Origin: Cyanobacteria bacterium QS_4_48_99
GTDB taxonomy: Bacteria; Cyanobacteriota; Cyanobacteriia; Cyanobacteriales; Rubidibacteraceae
Assembly (NCBI GenBank): GCA_003021505.1
Contig: PXPT01000083.1
Span: 1 to 35,475 of the forward strand
Length of the DNA stretch: 35,475 nt
Direction: 5' to 3'
The notes below the pieces were generated by a model. The model was not told where the DNA came from. It saw only the letters and a program-made list of their open reading frames with translations, and did no database searches. The stretch's first letter is position 1. Each line of letters starts with the position of its first letter. Position numbers and translations under genes: made by a program. This document shows, one piece after another, positions 25,367 to 33,938 of the stretch.

Positions 25367-26168
25367 TTCTCCTCACACCGAAACAGAAAATCAACCTCTC
25401 CCAAAGTTAACAAAATTACGTTCTGGTCACTAAAATACTGAGATTTTTCCACTCTTACCGACGCGGAAGCCTCGGAAGGAAGAAGAACGAGGGCAGGAGT
25501 AAGGGGAACTTACAAGCTAGGCTAGGAAACCTCCTGCGCGATTCCCCTCCAGAACTTAAAGGATGAAGGCAAGAAGGGAAAAAAGGTTAGTAAACAACAT
25601 CTGCCATCTGCACGTCACGCCATCTGCCATGTTTGAACCCCTCTGCCCTCTGCCTGATTCGATAACCGCCTCTCAGCTAATTTTTCCGAGTTCTTGACGT
25701 TTTTGGCTTAGCTTTTAACCAGAGTGATTCTCCATTCAATATGTCACCTGTCGCGATCGCAAATAATATGTTCAACCCCTTTTGAGTAGGGGAATCGCAC
25801 GCTTGATTCCAGAACTTGAGGCAGCTTGTCTAACCTTCATGAAGCTAGGAGACTGCCTAACCACTCCAAACAGTTGAAATTATCTTGCAACAAGTTTATA
25901 CTGTTTCTAACCTTTGACAGAAGCAAGTCTAGATAACTTTACCTTAACCTTCTATTCATATAATTTTTACTGGCTCATAAATCGCCAGTGCTACTCTTAC
26001 CAAGGAAATATTTGTACCAGATTGGCAAAACTTCCCATTCACTGAGATTGATAATTTTTGCAACTAACCAGGCAAGCATTGGTCGGCAAGGCAGCGCTAT
26101 ACAGCTTGAAATAATCTGTAGTTGCCTTTCGGACTGGCGTTACTGGCTTAAACTATTGGAGTTCAGCT
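25367..26168. other. Gene-free 800-bp divergent intergenic region
   Basis: This separates the porin and the Crp/Fnr regulator, both reading outward. No convincing coding frame was seen. Possible promoter pieces are a TATAAT at 25959-25964 on the plus strand and a TTGACG at 25693. A dyad-like CCCCTTTTGAGTAGGGG lies near 25778-25794, and CCCTCTGCCCTCTGCC repeat units at 25638-25654. A GCGATCGC lies at 25753-25760. No known RNA was recognised. Confidence 0.4.
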
Positions 26169-26735
26169 ATGACCCTAACGACTCATCTTCCTACCAAATT
26201 ACCCGCTAATTTAGTGCGGTTTCCCTATAGCCGCAATGACTTGCTACCGCTACGTCCCAACATCCTATGGCGCATCGAATGGGGGACTGTCCGCACCTTA
26301 ACCAGAAGTGAAGAGGGCACAGTTGTCACTCTGGGATATTGGGGAACAGGGGATGTTGTTGGTCACTCCCTGTCGCGCCTCCAACCGCATCAAATGGAGT
26401 GCCTAACCAGTGTGGAAGTCGTCCGCATCCCTTCCCATAACTGGGATCAGGTACTCAATGAAATTATTTCCCACCTCCAACAAACGGAAGAACTGCTGAG
26501 TATTGTTCGCAATGAAAGAGTTTACCAGCGCTTGCAGCAACTTTTGGTTTGGTTAGGCAATAAATTCGGTCGTCCGGTTCCATCGGGAAAGTTGATTGAC
26601 CTGCGCTTGACTCATCAAAGCCTTGCAGAACTGATTGGCACGACGCGAGTGACAGTGACGCGGCTACTCAAGGAGTTAGAAGAAGAAGGTACGATTATTC
26701 GCCAGCAGCGTCACTATATTATCCTGCGCGACTAG
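26169..26735 (+). CDS. Crp/Fnr-family transcriptional regulator
   Basis: The 188-residue protein has an effector domain of the cNMP-binding fold (about 25-110), including IEWGTVRTLTRSEEGTVVTL and GYWGTGDVVG, a dimerisation helix, and a winged helix-turn-helix (about 146-185): LTHQSLAELIGTTRVTVTRL followed by the wing LKELEEEGTIIRQQRHYI. It lacks the iron-sulfur cysteines of Fnr, and the cAMP-contacting Arg pattern of Crp is not obvious, so the ligand is unknown. It is not NtcA. The ATG has GGAG about 8 bases upstream. It precedes the DUF790 gene by 36 bp, so it may be in the same transcript and might control it. Confidence 0.93.
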   Translation: MTLTTHLPTKLPANLVRFPYSRNDLLPLRPNILWRIEWGTVRTLTRSEEGTVVTLGYWGTGDVVGHSLSRLQPHQMECLTSVEVVRIPSHNWDQVLNEIISHLQQTEELLSIVRNERVYQRLQQLLVWLGNKFGRPVPSGKLIDLRLTHQSLAELIGTTRVTVTRLLKELEEEGTIIRQQRHYIILRD

Positions 26736-26771
26736 TGGGCGCTGGGAATAATCTCATCTTGAAACCACATT

Positions 26772-27989
26772 ATGCTACCGACAAATTTGCTCATTCATCG
26801 ACAAAATGGTGAGACAATTATTCCGAAACGGTTGCCTATCGATGAAAATGCGATCGCTGGTGCTACTGATTTAATTACCTGCTTCCAAAATGCCACAGGT
26901 TACACCCAACAAGAACTGGATCGACAACTTTTAGAACTCGAAGGCGACAGCACGGATTACCGGATTAAACGAGGTTTAGCTCACCTTCTCAAAAGTCACT
27001 TCTCTACCTTTGAAATCCTCGCGCCTCTAGAACCCCAACAGTTACGGCAGCGGGTTTTTACCGCAGCAGCTCATGCTGTCCCTATCCCCCAGAGTCGCAG
27101 TCAAACCCTAGAAACCCTAGCTAGCTACCTTAGCCAAGAACTGAATCGAGAAGTTTTAGCGCAAGAAATTCAAAAGGGTCTTTATGCTGATTTACAAGAA
27201 AATCGCATTCTTACCCAATTCGATGCCCCAACGCCGGAGGCACTCTTACATCGATATAACCTCTCGCAAGTCCAAGGAGTGTTTTACCGCGCCAGTGAGA
27301 TTACTTTGAATGCTCATCGTAATGTCCCTGGCGAGTATAAACTGCTGTTTCGCTATCTCAAATTATTTCAGCTCATGGCTTACATTGAAGGCGATGCAGA
27401 TCATGGCTTTACTATTACCATCGATGGTCCAGCGAGCTTATTTAAATCCAGTCCCCGCTACGGAATTGCCCTTGCCAAGATGTTACCTGCGCTGCTGCAC
27501 GTTAGCCGCTGGAGTTTAAAAGCAACGCTAGACTACCGCGATTCCTACAGCGGCACTCACAAGAAGGGACACTTTAGCCTTGACGATGATTGTGGCTTAG
27601 TGAGTCACTATCCGCCTGGAAAACCTTACGACAGCATGCTGGAGTATTCCTTTGCCAATCGTTGGCAGAAGCAGAAAACCGACTGGCAGCTAGAGCGAGA
27701 AGTTGACCTCATCCCCATTCCTGGCAGCGTGATGATTCCCGATTTTCGTCTGGTTCATCCCGACGGACGCGACTTCTTGCTAGAAATTTTGGGTTACTGG
27801 CGACCAGAATACTTAAGAAAAAAGTTTGCTCAAGTGCGTCACGCCGATGCAGACAATCTAATTCTAGCAATTTCGGAGCGACTGAACTTAGAAAAAACTG
27901 GCGTTAAATTTACCAATGTGCCAGCCAAAATTGTTTGGTTTAAAGATAAGTTGTCACCAAAAGCGGTGCTAAATGTCTTGGAAGAATAG
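26772..27989 (+). CDS. DUF790 family protein, Bax1-like PD-(D/E)XK nuclease
   Basis: The 405-residue product aligns by eye with DUF790 across its length: starts MLPTNLLIHRQNGETIIPKR, middle FYRASEITLNAHRNVPGEYK, LFRYLKLFQLMAYIEGD, and the C-terminal nuclease core MIPDFRLVHPDGRDFLLEIL with Asp324 and Glu338, then GYWRPEYLRKK (Lys350/351). That arrangement fits a PD-(D/E)XK active site. In archaea the homologue Bax1 binds XPB helicase and cuts damaged DNA near a bubble. No XPB-like helicase is in this window. It lies 36 bp after the Crp/Fnr gene. The function here is unknown but likely DNA repair. Confidence 0.88.
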   Translation: MLPTNLLIHRQNGETIIPKRLPIDENAIAGATDLITCFQNATGYTQQELDRQLLELEGDSTDYRIKRGLAHLLKSHFSTFEILAPLEPQQLRQRVFTAAAHAVPIPQSRSQTLETLASYLSQELNREVLAQEIQKGLYADLQENRILTQFDAPTPEALLHRYNLSQVQGVFYRASEITLNAHRNVPGEYKLLFRYLKLFQLMAYIEGDADHGFTITIDGPASLFKSSPRYGIALAKMLPALLHVSRWSLKATLDYRDSYSGTHKKGHFSLDDDCGLVSHYPPGKPYDSMLEYSFANRWQKQKTDWQLEREVDLIPIPGSVMIPDFRLVHPDGRDFLLEILGYWRPEYLRKKFAQVRHADADNLILAISERLNLEKTGVKFTNVPAKIVWFKDKLSPKAVLNVLEE

Positions 27990-28031
27990 CATTACATTGT
28001 GACTGTACAGTAACTCATTATTTGAGGAATT

Positions 28032-28424
28032 ATGAAAGATACCTCATCCTCCAGCCAGCGCTTGACAGCGATCGCTTATAGCATGGATGCACTCATTCCT
28101 GGTTTCTACTTCTGGGCTGGCTCTCTCAAGATTCGATTAGGTGGAAGCGAACCTGAACAAAATTATCCAGGTCCTTAGGCTTGGCTGTGGTATTACCAGG
28201 TTACCGGATTTACACCACCTATACCGGAACCTATGACCCTGAATAAGCACGAGCTTGATGGTGTCCCAAAGATTTCAGCTTCAATACTTCCCAGGGAAAA
28301 GTTTGAACAACTGATGGTGCAAACTGGCTATACTCAAGCTGTCTCTGCTCCAGCTAGAGGGAACCGAGTCGCAGCTATCTACAGCCCGGACATGGCGATA
28401 GTGATCACTGCTTACCATCCCTAA
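28032..28424 (+). pseudogene. Small unrecognised gene interrupted by an in-frame amber codon
   Basis: A frame starts at ATG 28032 (48 codons, ending NYPGP) and stops at TAG 28176-28178. The same frame continues without another stop to 28424, and the continuation reads AWLWYYQVTGFTPPIPEPMT and on to AIVITAYHP. Both halves look like ordinary protein, so it is probably one 130-residue gene with a nonsense mutation (CAG or TGG to TAG), or a recoded stop. An ATG inside (28233) could restart translation of the last 63 residues. I do not recognise the family. It is on the same strand as DUF790, 42 bp downstream. Confidence 0.55.
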
Positions 28425-28565
28425 AACCTTGCCTGTGATCGCTCTCAGCAAAATCTCTCTGGCGTTGCTGATAGTGAGGCGATCGCGAACCGAGCTACTG
28501 CCCAAAGCTTCGGAGGTTCTGTTGCAAGCTTTGTCACTGTACACTTTGGCGAGGCGTGCAGTTAA

Positions 28566-29360
28566 TTAACCCAACCCAATATCGAGAAACATCATCACAG
28601 CAAAACCCACCATTACCCCTATGGTTCCTTCTTTCTCCCTACCTTGCTCGTGAGATTCTGGGATAATATCACCACTAATTACAAACAGCATTGCTCCCGC
28701 AGCAAACGCCATTCCCCAAGGCAAGAGAAATTCCCCCAACGACACCACTGCCGCACCGATGAACCCGCCCACAGGTTCCACTAACCCCGTTAGTAGGGTA
28801 GTCCAGAGAGCATAGCCCCTCGTGTATTTCTGAGCCACTAAAGACAATGCCACCACTAACCCTTCTGGAAAGTTTTGCAAACCAATGCCAATTGCTAGAG
28901 GTAGTCCATCGGCAAAATTCTCGCTGCCAAAATTGACTCCCACGGCTAATCCTTCTGGGAAATTATGCAAGCTAATGGCAAAGATAAATAGCCAAATCCG
29001 CTTGAGCTTTGTGACATCGATGCCTTCTCGTCCTTTGATAAAATGCTCATGAGGCACACGCTCATTGGCAACTTGTAACAGAATAGCTCCCAAAGCCACG
29101 CCAGCCACCATGATCAAGGCAGCCATAATCTGAGAGAAACCCTGGGCGATCGCTGCCTCTGTTCCTGGCACAATTAAGGAAAATGCCGTCGCCGCCAGCA
29201 TTACTCCACCGCCAAACCCCAACATCATTCCTTGGGCTCGTCTAGTGTAAGCGACTGGCAGCAGCACCGGTAAAGCTCCCACGAATGTGGCGAGTCCCGC
29301 GCATAGACTAGCAATCACACCAGCAAGAATAGGATTCACGTCGCTTTGCTCCGAATTCAC
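28566..29360 (-). CDS. ZIP-family divalent metal transporter
   Basis: The 264-residue membrane protein has about eight hydrophobic helices and the ZIP metal-binding helix motifs HNFPEG (His132, Glu136) and QNFPEG (Gln162), with a variable loop rich in His/Glu (RVPHEHFIKGREG) between helices. It probably moves Zn2+ and related metals into the cytoplasm, as ZupT does; direction and specificity are inferred from the family. The first helix block is LAGVIASLCAGLATFVGALP. The start is GTG at 29360, without a strong ribosome-binding site; no upstream ATG is in frame. It is unlinked to mnx. Confidence 0.9.
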   Translation of the reverse strand: MNSEQSDVNPILAGVIASLCAGLATFVGALPVLLPVAYTRRAQGMMLGFGGGVMLAATAFSLIVPGTEAAIAQGFSQIMAALIMVAGVALGAILLQVANERVPHEHFIKGREGIDVTKLKRIWLFIFAISLHNFPEGLAVGVNFGSENFADGLPLAIGIGLQNFPEGLVVALSLVAQKYTRGYALWTTLLTGLVEPVGGFIGAAVVSLGEFLLPWGMAFAAGAMLFVISGDIIPESHEQGREKEGTIGVMVGFAVMMFLDIGLG

Positions 29361-29369
29361 GCACTAGTT

Positions 29370-29393
29370 AGTCATTAGTCATTGGTCATTAGT
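29370..29393. repeat. AGTCATT heptamer repeat
   Basis: AGTCATT, AGTCATT, GGTCATT and a partial unit lie just upstream of the ZIP transporter, of the same kind as the one at the lpdA start. Confidence 0.75.
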
Positions 29394-29476
29394 ACTAACA
29401 TTGATATAACTTTACTGATGAGTACGGACTGTGGACTAGTGACTATCAATTTTTAAGTTTTAACTTTTAACCGACG

Positions 29477-29490
29477 CGCAGAAATCTGCG
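29477..29490 (-). terminator. Short hairpin downstream of the hydrolase gene
   Basis: CGCAGA-AA-TCTGCG, 6 bp with a two-base loop, flanked by a repeated GACGCGC. It lies just past the stop of the minus-strand hydrolase and may terminate it. No clear T run follows. Confidence 0.4.
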
Positions 29491-29505
29491 ACGCGCGAGC
29501 ATGGT

Positions 29506-30462
29506 TTAATTGTTATGACTTAGGACACTTGTGGAATTGGGTTCAGCGTGCGGCGAATTCCCTTGCTTGGGCATCTCATCAGAGTGCAGTTGGGCAAGCC
29601 AGTTGATCATCCGCTCATTAACAATTTCGGGTTTCTCATCGTGACAGCAGTGCCCCGCTTGGGGAATTACATCAAATTCTACATCCTCGCTTGTCTCACT
29701 AAGCTGCTGGTAAATCTTCGTCCCGGTGATGGGAGTCCAGGGATCATTTTCTCCCCAGAGGACGAGGAGAGGGTGCTCAAGTTGGGGCAACAAATCTTCA
29801 GGTTTGGGTCCAGCAGGGGCAGTAAGAACGGAGGCAAACACCTTCTGTGCGCCAGGGTTACTAGCAGGAGTGTAAATCAAATCGACCAGTTCATCCGTAA
29901 CTGCCTCCTGGTTGTAATAAACTTGCCCCAACGTGCCGCGGATGCGGGATTTCTGACGAATCCGATTAAATAGGATTTTCCCAATCACTGGAGCACTCAC
30001 CAACTGAGTAAACCCTCCCATAACCAGGTTCAAGGGAAAATTTAGATCCTCGGGGCGGTGATTGAGTCCCCCAGCAGCGTTAATCAAAACGCCACCAGCA
30101 GTCATTTCGGGGAAACTCGTCATCACCATCAGGCTGAGTAATCCCCCAATGGAATTGCCGACAACAACCGTCGGTTGTTGAATCTTCGCCTCCCAGAAAT
30201 CTTTAATCTGCTGCTGCCATAACTCCATAGTGTAGGAAAGTGCTGGTTGATCCGAGCCACCGAATCCCAGTAAGTCAATGGCAAACACTTGGTAGCCTGC
30301 CTCAGCGAGTGCGGAAATATTATTGCGCCAATGTCCCAGGGAGGCTCCAAACCCGTGAATCAGGAGAAGGGGGGTGCCTGTGCCCTTCACAGTATACTGA
30401 ATTTTGTAACCTCGCCAGCTCCAGAAGTGTTTTTCTAAAAAGTTCGCGGTTTGTCCTGTCAC
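29506..30462 (-). CDS. Alpha/beta-fold hydrolase, pheophytinase/chlorophyll-dephytylase-like
   Basis: The 318-residue cytoplasmic hydrolase has the catalytic triad: nucleophile Ser104 in VVGNSIGG, Asp240 in LVLWGENDPWTP and His271 in PQAGHCCHDE. The lid region contains VYYNQEAVTDELVDLIYTPA, SNPGAQKVFASVLTAPAGPK and PEDLLPQLEHP, a signature I associate with plant pheophytinase, which removes phytol from pheophytin, and with related cyanobacterial esterases. Chlorophyll or another phytyl or acyl ester substrate is therefore plausible but not proven. The start is GTG at 30462. No membrane segment is seen. It is divergent from rseP. Confidence 0.87.
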   Translation of the reverse strand: MTGQTANFLEKHFWSWRGYKIQYTVKGTGTPLLLIHGFGASLGHWRNNISALAEAGYQVFAIDLLGFGGSDQPALSYTMELWQQQIKDFWEAKIQQPTVVVGNSIGGLLSLMVMTSFPEMTAGGVLINAAGGLNHRPEDLNFPLNLVMGGFTQLVSAPVIGKILFNRIRQKSRIRGTLGQVYYNQEAVTDELVDLIYTPASNPGAQKVFASVLTAPAGPKPEDLLPQLEHPLLVLWGENDPWTPITGTKIYQQLSETSEDVEFDVIPQAGHCCHDEKPEIVNERMINWLAQLHSDEMPKQGNSPHAEPNSTSVLSHNN

Positions 30463-30545
30463 GGCATTACCAAGTTTTGCTTTAATTTCTTAACTAATTT
30501 TAACGAACCGCAAGTGTCCGTGCGGCGGGGCTTATTTCTTTCTTC

Positions 30546-30623
30546 TGGAGGGGCAGAATACGCGAACTCATTTCGGACGAGGCTTACAAGCGCCGGAAGT
30601 AATTCCGGCGACAGTCCCCTCCA
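30546..30623 (+). ncRNA. Candidate structured RNA upstream of rseP
   Basis: TGGAGGGG (30546-30553) pairs perfectly with CCCCTCCA (30616-30623). Inside is a second perfect 8-bp hairpin, CGCCGGAA/TTCCGGCG (30591-30610), whose loop GTAA is a GNRA tetraloop when read on the plus strand. A smaller CGAA/TTCG pairing can form between them. It lies about 90 bp before rseP. It could be a leader element, a small RNA, or a terminator-like remnant; I recognise no known family. Confidence 0.45.
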
Positions 30624-30712
30624 ATTGAAAAGCGCCGTCCCTCTGCCCTCTGCCTTCCGAGAGTGTTGTCCTACAATGTAGGGGAGTTTAGTTAATTGTA
30701 TTTGTTATTACT

Positions 30713-31804
30713 ATGTCCGTCCTAGCGGCGATCGCAGTCCTGGCAGTTCTCATCGTAGTCCACGAGTTAGGTCACTTCACAGCAGCACGAGTTCAAGGCA
30801 TTCGCGTTAATCGCTTCTCAGTGGGCTTTGGTCCAGTTCTCTGGAAATACCAGGGAGCCGAAACCGAATACGCAGTGCGGGCACTTCCGCTGGGTGGATT
30901 TGTCGGGTTTCCAGACGATGACCCCGATAGTAAAGTTCAACCCGATGATCCCAACTTGATGAAAAACCGCCCCCTGCTAGACCGGGCAATTGTGATCAGC
31001 GCTGGGGTAATTGCCAACTTTATATTTGCTTACTTCCTGCTAGTTGCCCAATCGGGAACAATTGGAATCCCCGAATCTAACTTTCAGCCTGGGGTGGCAG
31101 TTCCAGAAGTAGTCTCGGAAGAAACTTCTCCAGCAGCAGAAGCAGGCATGCAAGCAGGGGATGTCATCGTAGCAGTAGACTCGCAAAAACTGGGAGAATC
31201 AAGGGAAGCAATTAATTCCCTCCAACAAGAAATCCAAAGCTCAGTCAAAGAGCCGCTTGCATTGACCATAAAGCGAGACGAAAAAACCATTTCTGTCACC
31301 GTTACCCCCAAAGCAGACGAAGCAGGCGAAGGCAAAATCGGTGTCATGCTAGCACCGAATGGAGAAATAACGCGACGCCAGCCCGATAACATTCTTGAAG
31401 CGTTTCCCGCTGGGGCACAAGAGTACCAGCGCATTTTTAACCTCACGTTTGAAGGATTTGGGCGGTTAATTGGTAACTTTCAGGAATCGGCTGGTCAGGT
31501 GGCAGGTCCAGTGAAAATTGTCGAAGTGGGAGCCAATATCGCCAGTTCTAATGCCGCCAGTCTGCTTCAGTTTGGTGCCCTAATTAGCATCAACCTAGGA
31601 ATTATCAACATTTTGCCTCTTCCTGTCCTTGATGGCGGTCAGCTTGCTTTTTTAGCTCTTGAAGGAGTGCGCGGGGAACCGCTACCCAGCAAAATTCAGA
31701 ATGGCATTACCCAAACCGGGGTAGTGCTACTACTGGGTTTAGCCGTTTTCTTGATTATCCGGGATACCGCTAATCTGGCTGTGGTTCAGGAACTTTTCCA
31801 ATAG
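30713..31804 (+). CDS. rseP: Intramembrane zinc metalloprotease RseP (site-2 protease family, M50)
   Basis: The 363-residue membrane protease has the zinc motif HELGH at residues 17-21 in the first helix (VLAVLIVVHELGHFTAARVQ) and the second conserved motif NILPLPVLDGGQLAF near 300-312 with the third metal ligand Asp. A PDZ domain occupies about 125-195 (AGMQAGDVIVAVDSQKLGES). The family cleaves membrane-embedded anti-sigma or regulatory proteins in envelope stress signalling; the substrate here is unknown. Four membrane helices are expected. nth follows 13 bp after its stop, suggesting co-transcription. The ATG gives the family N-terminus. Confidence 0.95.
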   Translation: MSVLAAIAVLAVLIVVHELGHFTAARVQGIRVNRFSVGFGPVLWKYQGAETEYAVRALPLGGFVGFPDDDPDSKVQPDDPNLMKNRPLLDRAIVISAGVIANFIFAYFLLVAQSGTIGIPESNFQPGVAVPEVVSEETSPAAEAGMQAGDVIVAVDSQKLGESREAINSLQQEIQSSVKEPLALTIKRDEKTISVTVTPKADEAGEGKIGVMLAPNGEITRRQPDNILEAFPAGAQEYQRIFNLTFEGFGRLIGNFQESAGQVAGPVKIVEVGANIASSNAASLLQFGALISINLGIINILPLPVLDGGQLAFLALEGVRGEPLPSKIQNGITQTGVVLLLGLAVFLIIRDTANLAVVQELFQ

Positions 31805-31817
31805 GTGGGAGGATTGG

Positions 31818-32516
31818 TTGAGTATCACTTGTAAATGGTCCTCGAAGCGGCAGCGAGCACTAGAACTTCTCCTTCGCCTGAAGCGACTGTATCCAGAAGC
31901 AACTTGCACGCTGAACTATGAAACGCCAGTGCAGCTTTTGGTAGCAGTGATGCTTTCGGCTCAATGCACGGACGAGCGGGTTAATCAAGTTACCCCACCC
32001 CTATTCGAGCAGTTTAGTGACGCTGCTGCTATTGCCAGTGCGAATCGAGAAGAACTGGAAAACCTCGTGCGCCCCACTGGTTTCTATCGCAACAAGGCAA
32101 AAAATATTCAAGCAGCCTGCAAAATGATTGTGTCCGAATTTGGCGGTGAAGTGCCCAAGCGAATGGAAGAATTACTGAAACTGCCTGGGGTGGCTCGCAA
32201 GAGTGCGAATGTCGTACTGGCTCATGCCTACGGCATTAACGTCGGGGTGACAGTAGACACCCACGTGAAGCGCCTCAGCAAGCGTCTAGGACTTACAGAA
32301 CAAGACACTCCCGAACGCATCGAGAGAGATTTGATGCGGATACTGCCCCAGCCGGAGTGGGAAAACTGGTCAATTCGCCTCATTTACCACGGTAGAGCAA
32401 TTTGTCAGTTCCGCCAACCCAAGTGTAGCGCTTGCGTGCTGGCAGAGTTGTGTCCTTCTGCGGCACGATTTAACCCAGCGCTGGGAGAAGCGGGTACTGC
32501 CTCCTCCTCAAACTGA
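31818..32516 (+). CDS. nth: Endonuclease III (DNA glycosylase/AP lyase)
   Basis: The 232-residue base-excision enzyme removes oxidised pyrimidines. It has the helix-hairpin-helix LPGVARKSANVVL with catalytic Lys128, the catalytic Asp147 in VTVDTHV, and the [4Fe-4S] loop with Cys196, Cys203, Cys206 and Cys212 (spacing C-x6-C-x2-C-x5-C). The start is TTG at 31818, supported by GGTGGGAGGA about 5 bases upstream and by the normal length. It belongs with rseP and probably rpsN in one transcript, a mixture of functions with no obvious shared purpose. Confidence 0.96.
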   Translation: MSITCKWSSKRQRALELLLRLKRLYPEATCTLNYETPVQLLVAVMLSAQCTDERVNQVTPPLFEQFSDAAAIASANREELENLVRPTGFYRNKAKNIQAACKMIVSEFGGEVPKRMEELLKLPGVARKSANVVLAHAYGINVGVTVDTHVKRLSKRLGLTEQDTPERIERDLMRILPQPEWENWSIRLIYHGRAICQFRQPKCSACVLAELCPSAARFNPALGEAGTASSSN

Positions 32517-32560
32517 AGCGATTCGATAAGATCTAAGACGGTGTTTTAAAGGAAAGATTT

Positions 32561-32863
32561 ATGTCCAAGAAAAGCATGATGGAGCGCGAAAGAAAGCGCC
32601 GCAAGATGGTGGAGAAGTACGCCGCCAAACGGGAAGCCCTCAAGGAACAATTTAGGAATGCAACCTCACAAAGAGAGAAGCTAGAAATTCATCGGCAGAT
32701 TCAACGGCTGCCGCGCAACAGTGCCCCCACTCGCTTGCACAACCGCTGCTGGGTGACAGGACGCCCCAGAGGGGTCTACCGCGATTTTGGTCTCTCGCGC
32801 CACGTCATGCGCGAATGGGCACACAAAGGACTCTTGCCAGGCGTAACCAAATCTAGCTGGTAA
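32561..32863 (+). CDS. rpsN: 30S ribosomal protein S14 (uS14)
   Basis: The 100-residue protein of the small subunit head matches the long, zinc-free form typical of cyanobacteria and plastids: [40 protein letters not shown] and [20 protein letters not shown]. The CxxC zinc pairs of the short form are absent, as expected. An AAGGAAAG lies a few bases before the ATG. It follows nth by 44 bp and is not in a ribosomal-protein operon, as in other cyanobacteria. Confidence 0.98.
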   Translation: MSKKSMMERERKRRKMVEKYAAKREALKEQFRNATSQREKLEIHRQIQRLPRNSAPTRLHNRCWVTGRPRGVYRDFGLSRHVMREWAHKGLLPGVTKSSW

Positions 32864-32871
32864 GCGAATAG

Positions 32872-33201
32872 TTACTGTCCGCAGCAGTGGTCAATGCCAA
32901 GACTATCCAAGAGTAGCTCGCTAACTGCATTTGCGATCGCAAATTCACCGTAAAAGCTATCTTGGAAGTTAAACCCCTGCATTTCCGTTACAATCGCCAG
33001 CACGAGCGCTCCCAAATCATTTTCTCCCTCTAGGCGCTGCCGAACGAAGATTTGGGAAGCCTGCTGGGCAATTTCGGCGTTCGCTGGCTCGGGAATAAAC
33101 TCCTGGTCAAGCCAATCCCGAAGAGCCTCCTGTAACCACTTGCCCTCCTGCTGCGAATTTCGCATGGGAGGAAGAGTAATCGGTGGAATGGATTCAGCCA
33201 T
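32872..33201 (-). CDS. Small conserved-looking hypothetical protein
   Basis: The 109-residue soluble product has no motif I can name. It is mostly helical by appearance: GKWLQEALRDWLDQEFIPEP, NAEIAQQASQIFVRQRLEGE and FAIANAVSELLLDSLGI. It ends with a CCGQ. A well-formed length, normal codon use and a tight convergent arrangement 8 bp from rpsN support a real gene. No signal peptide is seen, and the function is unknown. It is divergent from aat, with AATTTTAAAT repeats between. Confidence 0.75.
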   Translation of the reverse strand: MAESIPPITLPPMRNSQQEGKWLQEALRDWLDQEFIPEPANAEIAQQASQIFVRQRLEGENDLGALVLAIVTEMQGFNFQDSFYGEFAIANAVSELLLDSLGIDHCCGQ

Positions 33202-33275
33202 GATCCCTATCGCTTCGGTGCCTCCTAGCTATCAGCATACAAAAAATGCGGAGAAGAAGTCGCTTTGCTCCAATG

Positions 33276-33332
33276 CAAAATTCAAAATTTAGGGATGTCA
33301 ATTTTAAATTTTAAATTTCTAATTTTTAATTG
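33276..33332. repeat. AATTTTAAATTT-type AT-rich repeat
   Basis: AAAATTCAAAATTTAGGG is followed by repeats of TTTTAAATT and TTTCTAATTTTTAATTG upstream of aat. It is likely a tandem repeat and not a gene, and may contain the aat promoter. Confidence 0.6.
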
Positions 33333-33359
33333 TTTCTCATCTGTGGTTCGTTAAATTTT

Positions 33360-33932
33360 ATGGAAGTTGACGTTTCTGCCATAATTTCGGGCTATGCCCA
33401 GGGTTACTTTCTCATGGCAGACGAAACCGGGGACTTAGGCTGGTATGCCAGCCGTCGGCGAGCGCTAATTCCCCTCGATGAGCAGTTTCGCTACCCCAAG
33501 TCCCTGCGGCGCATCCTGAATCAACAACACTTTAGCGTAGCGATTGACCGAGATTTTCCAAGCGTTTGTCACGGATGCGCTAACCGAGACATGACTTGGA
33601 TATCTAGCACCCTCCAAGAAATCTACCAGGCACTGCACCAGGCAGGCTGGGCACATAGCTTTGAGACTTGGCAAGGAGATGAGCTTGCTGGAGGCATTTT
33701 GGGAATTGCGATTGGAGGAGCATTTATCGGGGAATCAATGTTTTTCCGTATTCCCGAAGGCTCGAAAGTGGCATTGGTGAAGTTGGTAGAGCACCTCAAA
33801 GAGCGGGGATTCTTACTGTTTGATGCCCAAATTAGCAATCCTCACCTAGATCGTTTCGGTTCCTATGAAGTGAGCGAGCAGCAGTATAAGGCACTGCTAG
33901 AGCAAGCATTAGCACGCCAGTGTATGTTTTAG
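33360..33932 (+). CDS. aat: Leucyl/phenylalanyl-tRNA--protein transferase
   Basis: The 190-residue enzyme adds Leu or Phe to proteins starting with Lys or Arg, making them ClpS/ClpAP targets in the N-degron pathway. It has [60 protein letters not shown] and [20 protein letters not shown], with the family ending [19 protein letters not shown]. It lacks part of the N-terminal domain found in the 234-residue E. coli enzyme; the ATG at 33360 begins at a natural point. A TTG at 33330 would add ten non-family residues. The gene stands alone; clpS is not in the window. Confidence 0.93.
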   Translation: MEVDVSAIISGYAQGYFLMADETGDLGWYASRRRALIPLDEQFRYPKSLRRILNQQHFSVAIDRDFPSVCHGCANRDMTWISSTLQEIYQALHQAGWAHSFETWQGDELAGGILGIAIGGAFIGESMFFRIPEGSKVALVKLVEHLKERGFLLFDAQISNPHLDRFGSYEVSEQQYKALLEQALARQCMF

Positions 33933-33938
33933 TAACTT

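Noticed and set aside
25988-26209. 73-codon frame upstream of the Crp/Fnr gene
   Set aside because: It overlaps the start of the regulator, has no family-like sequence and no ribosome-binding site.
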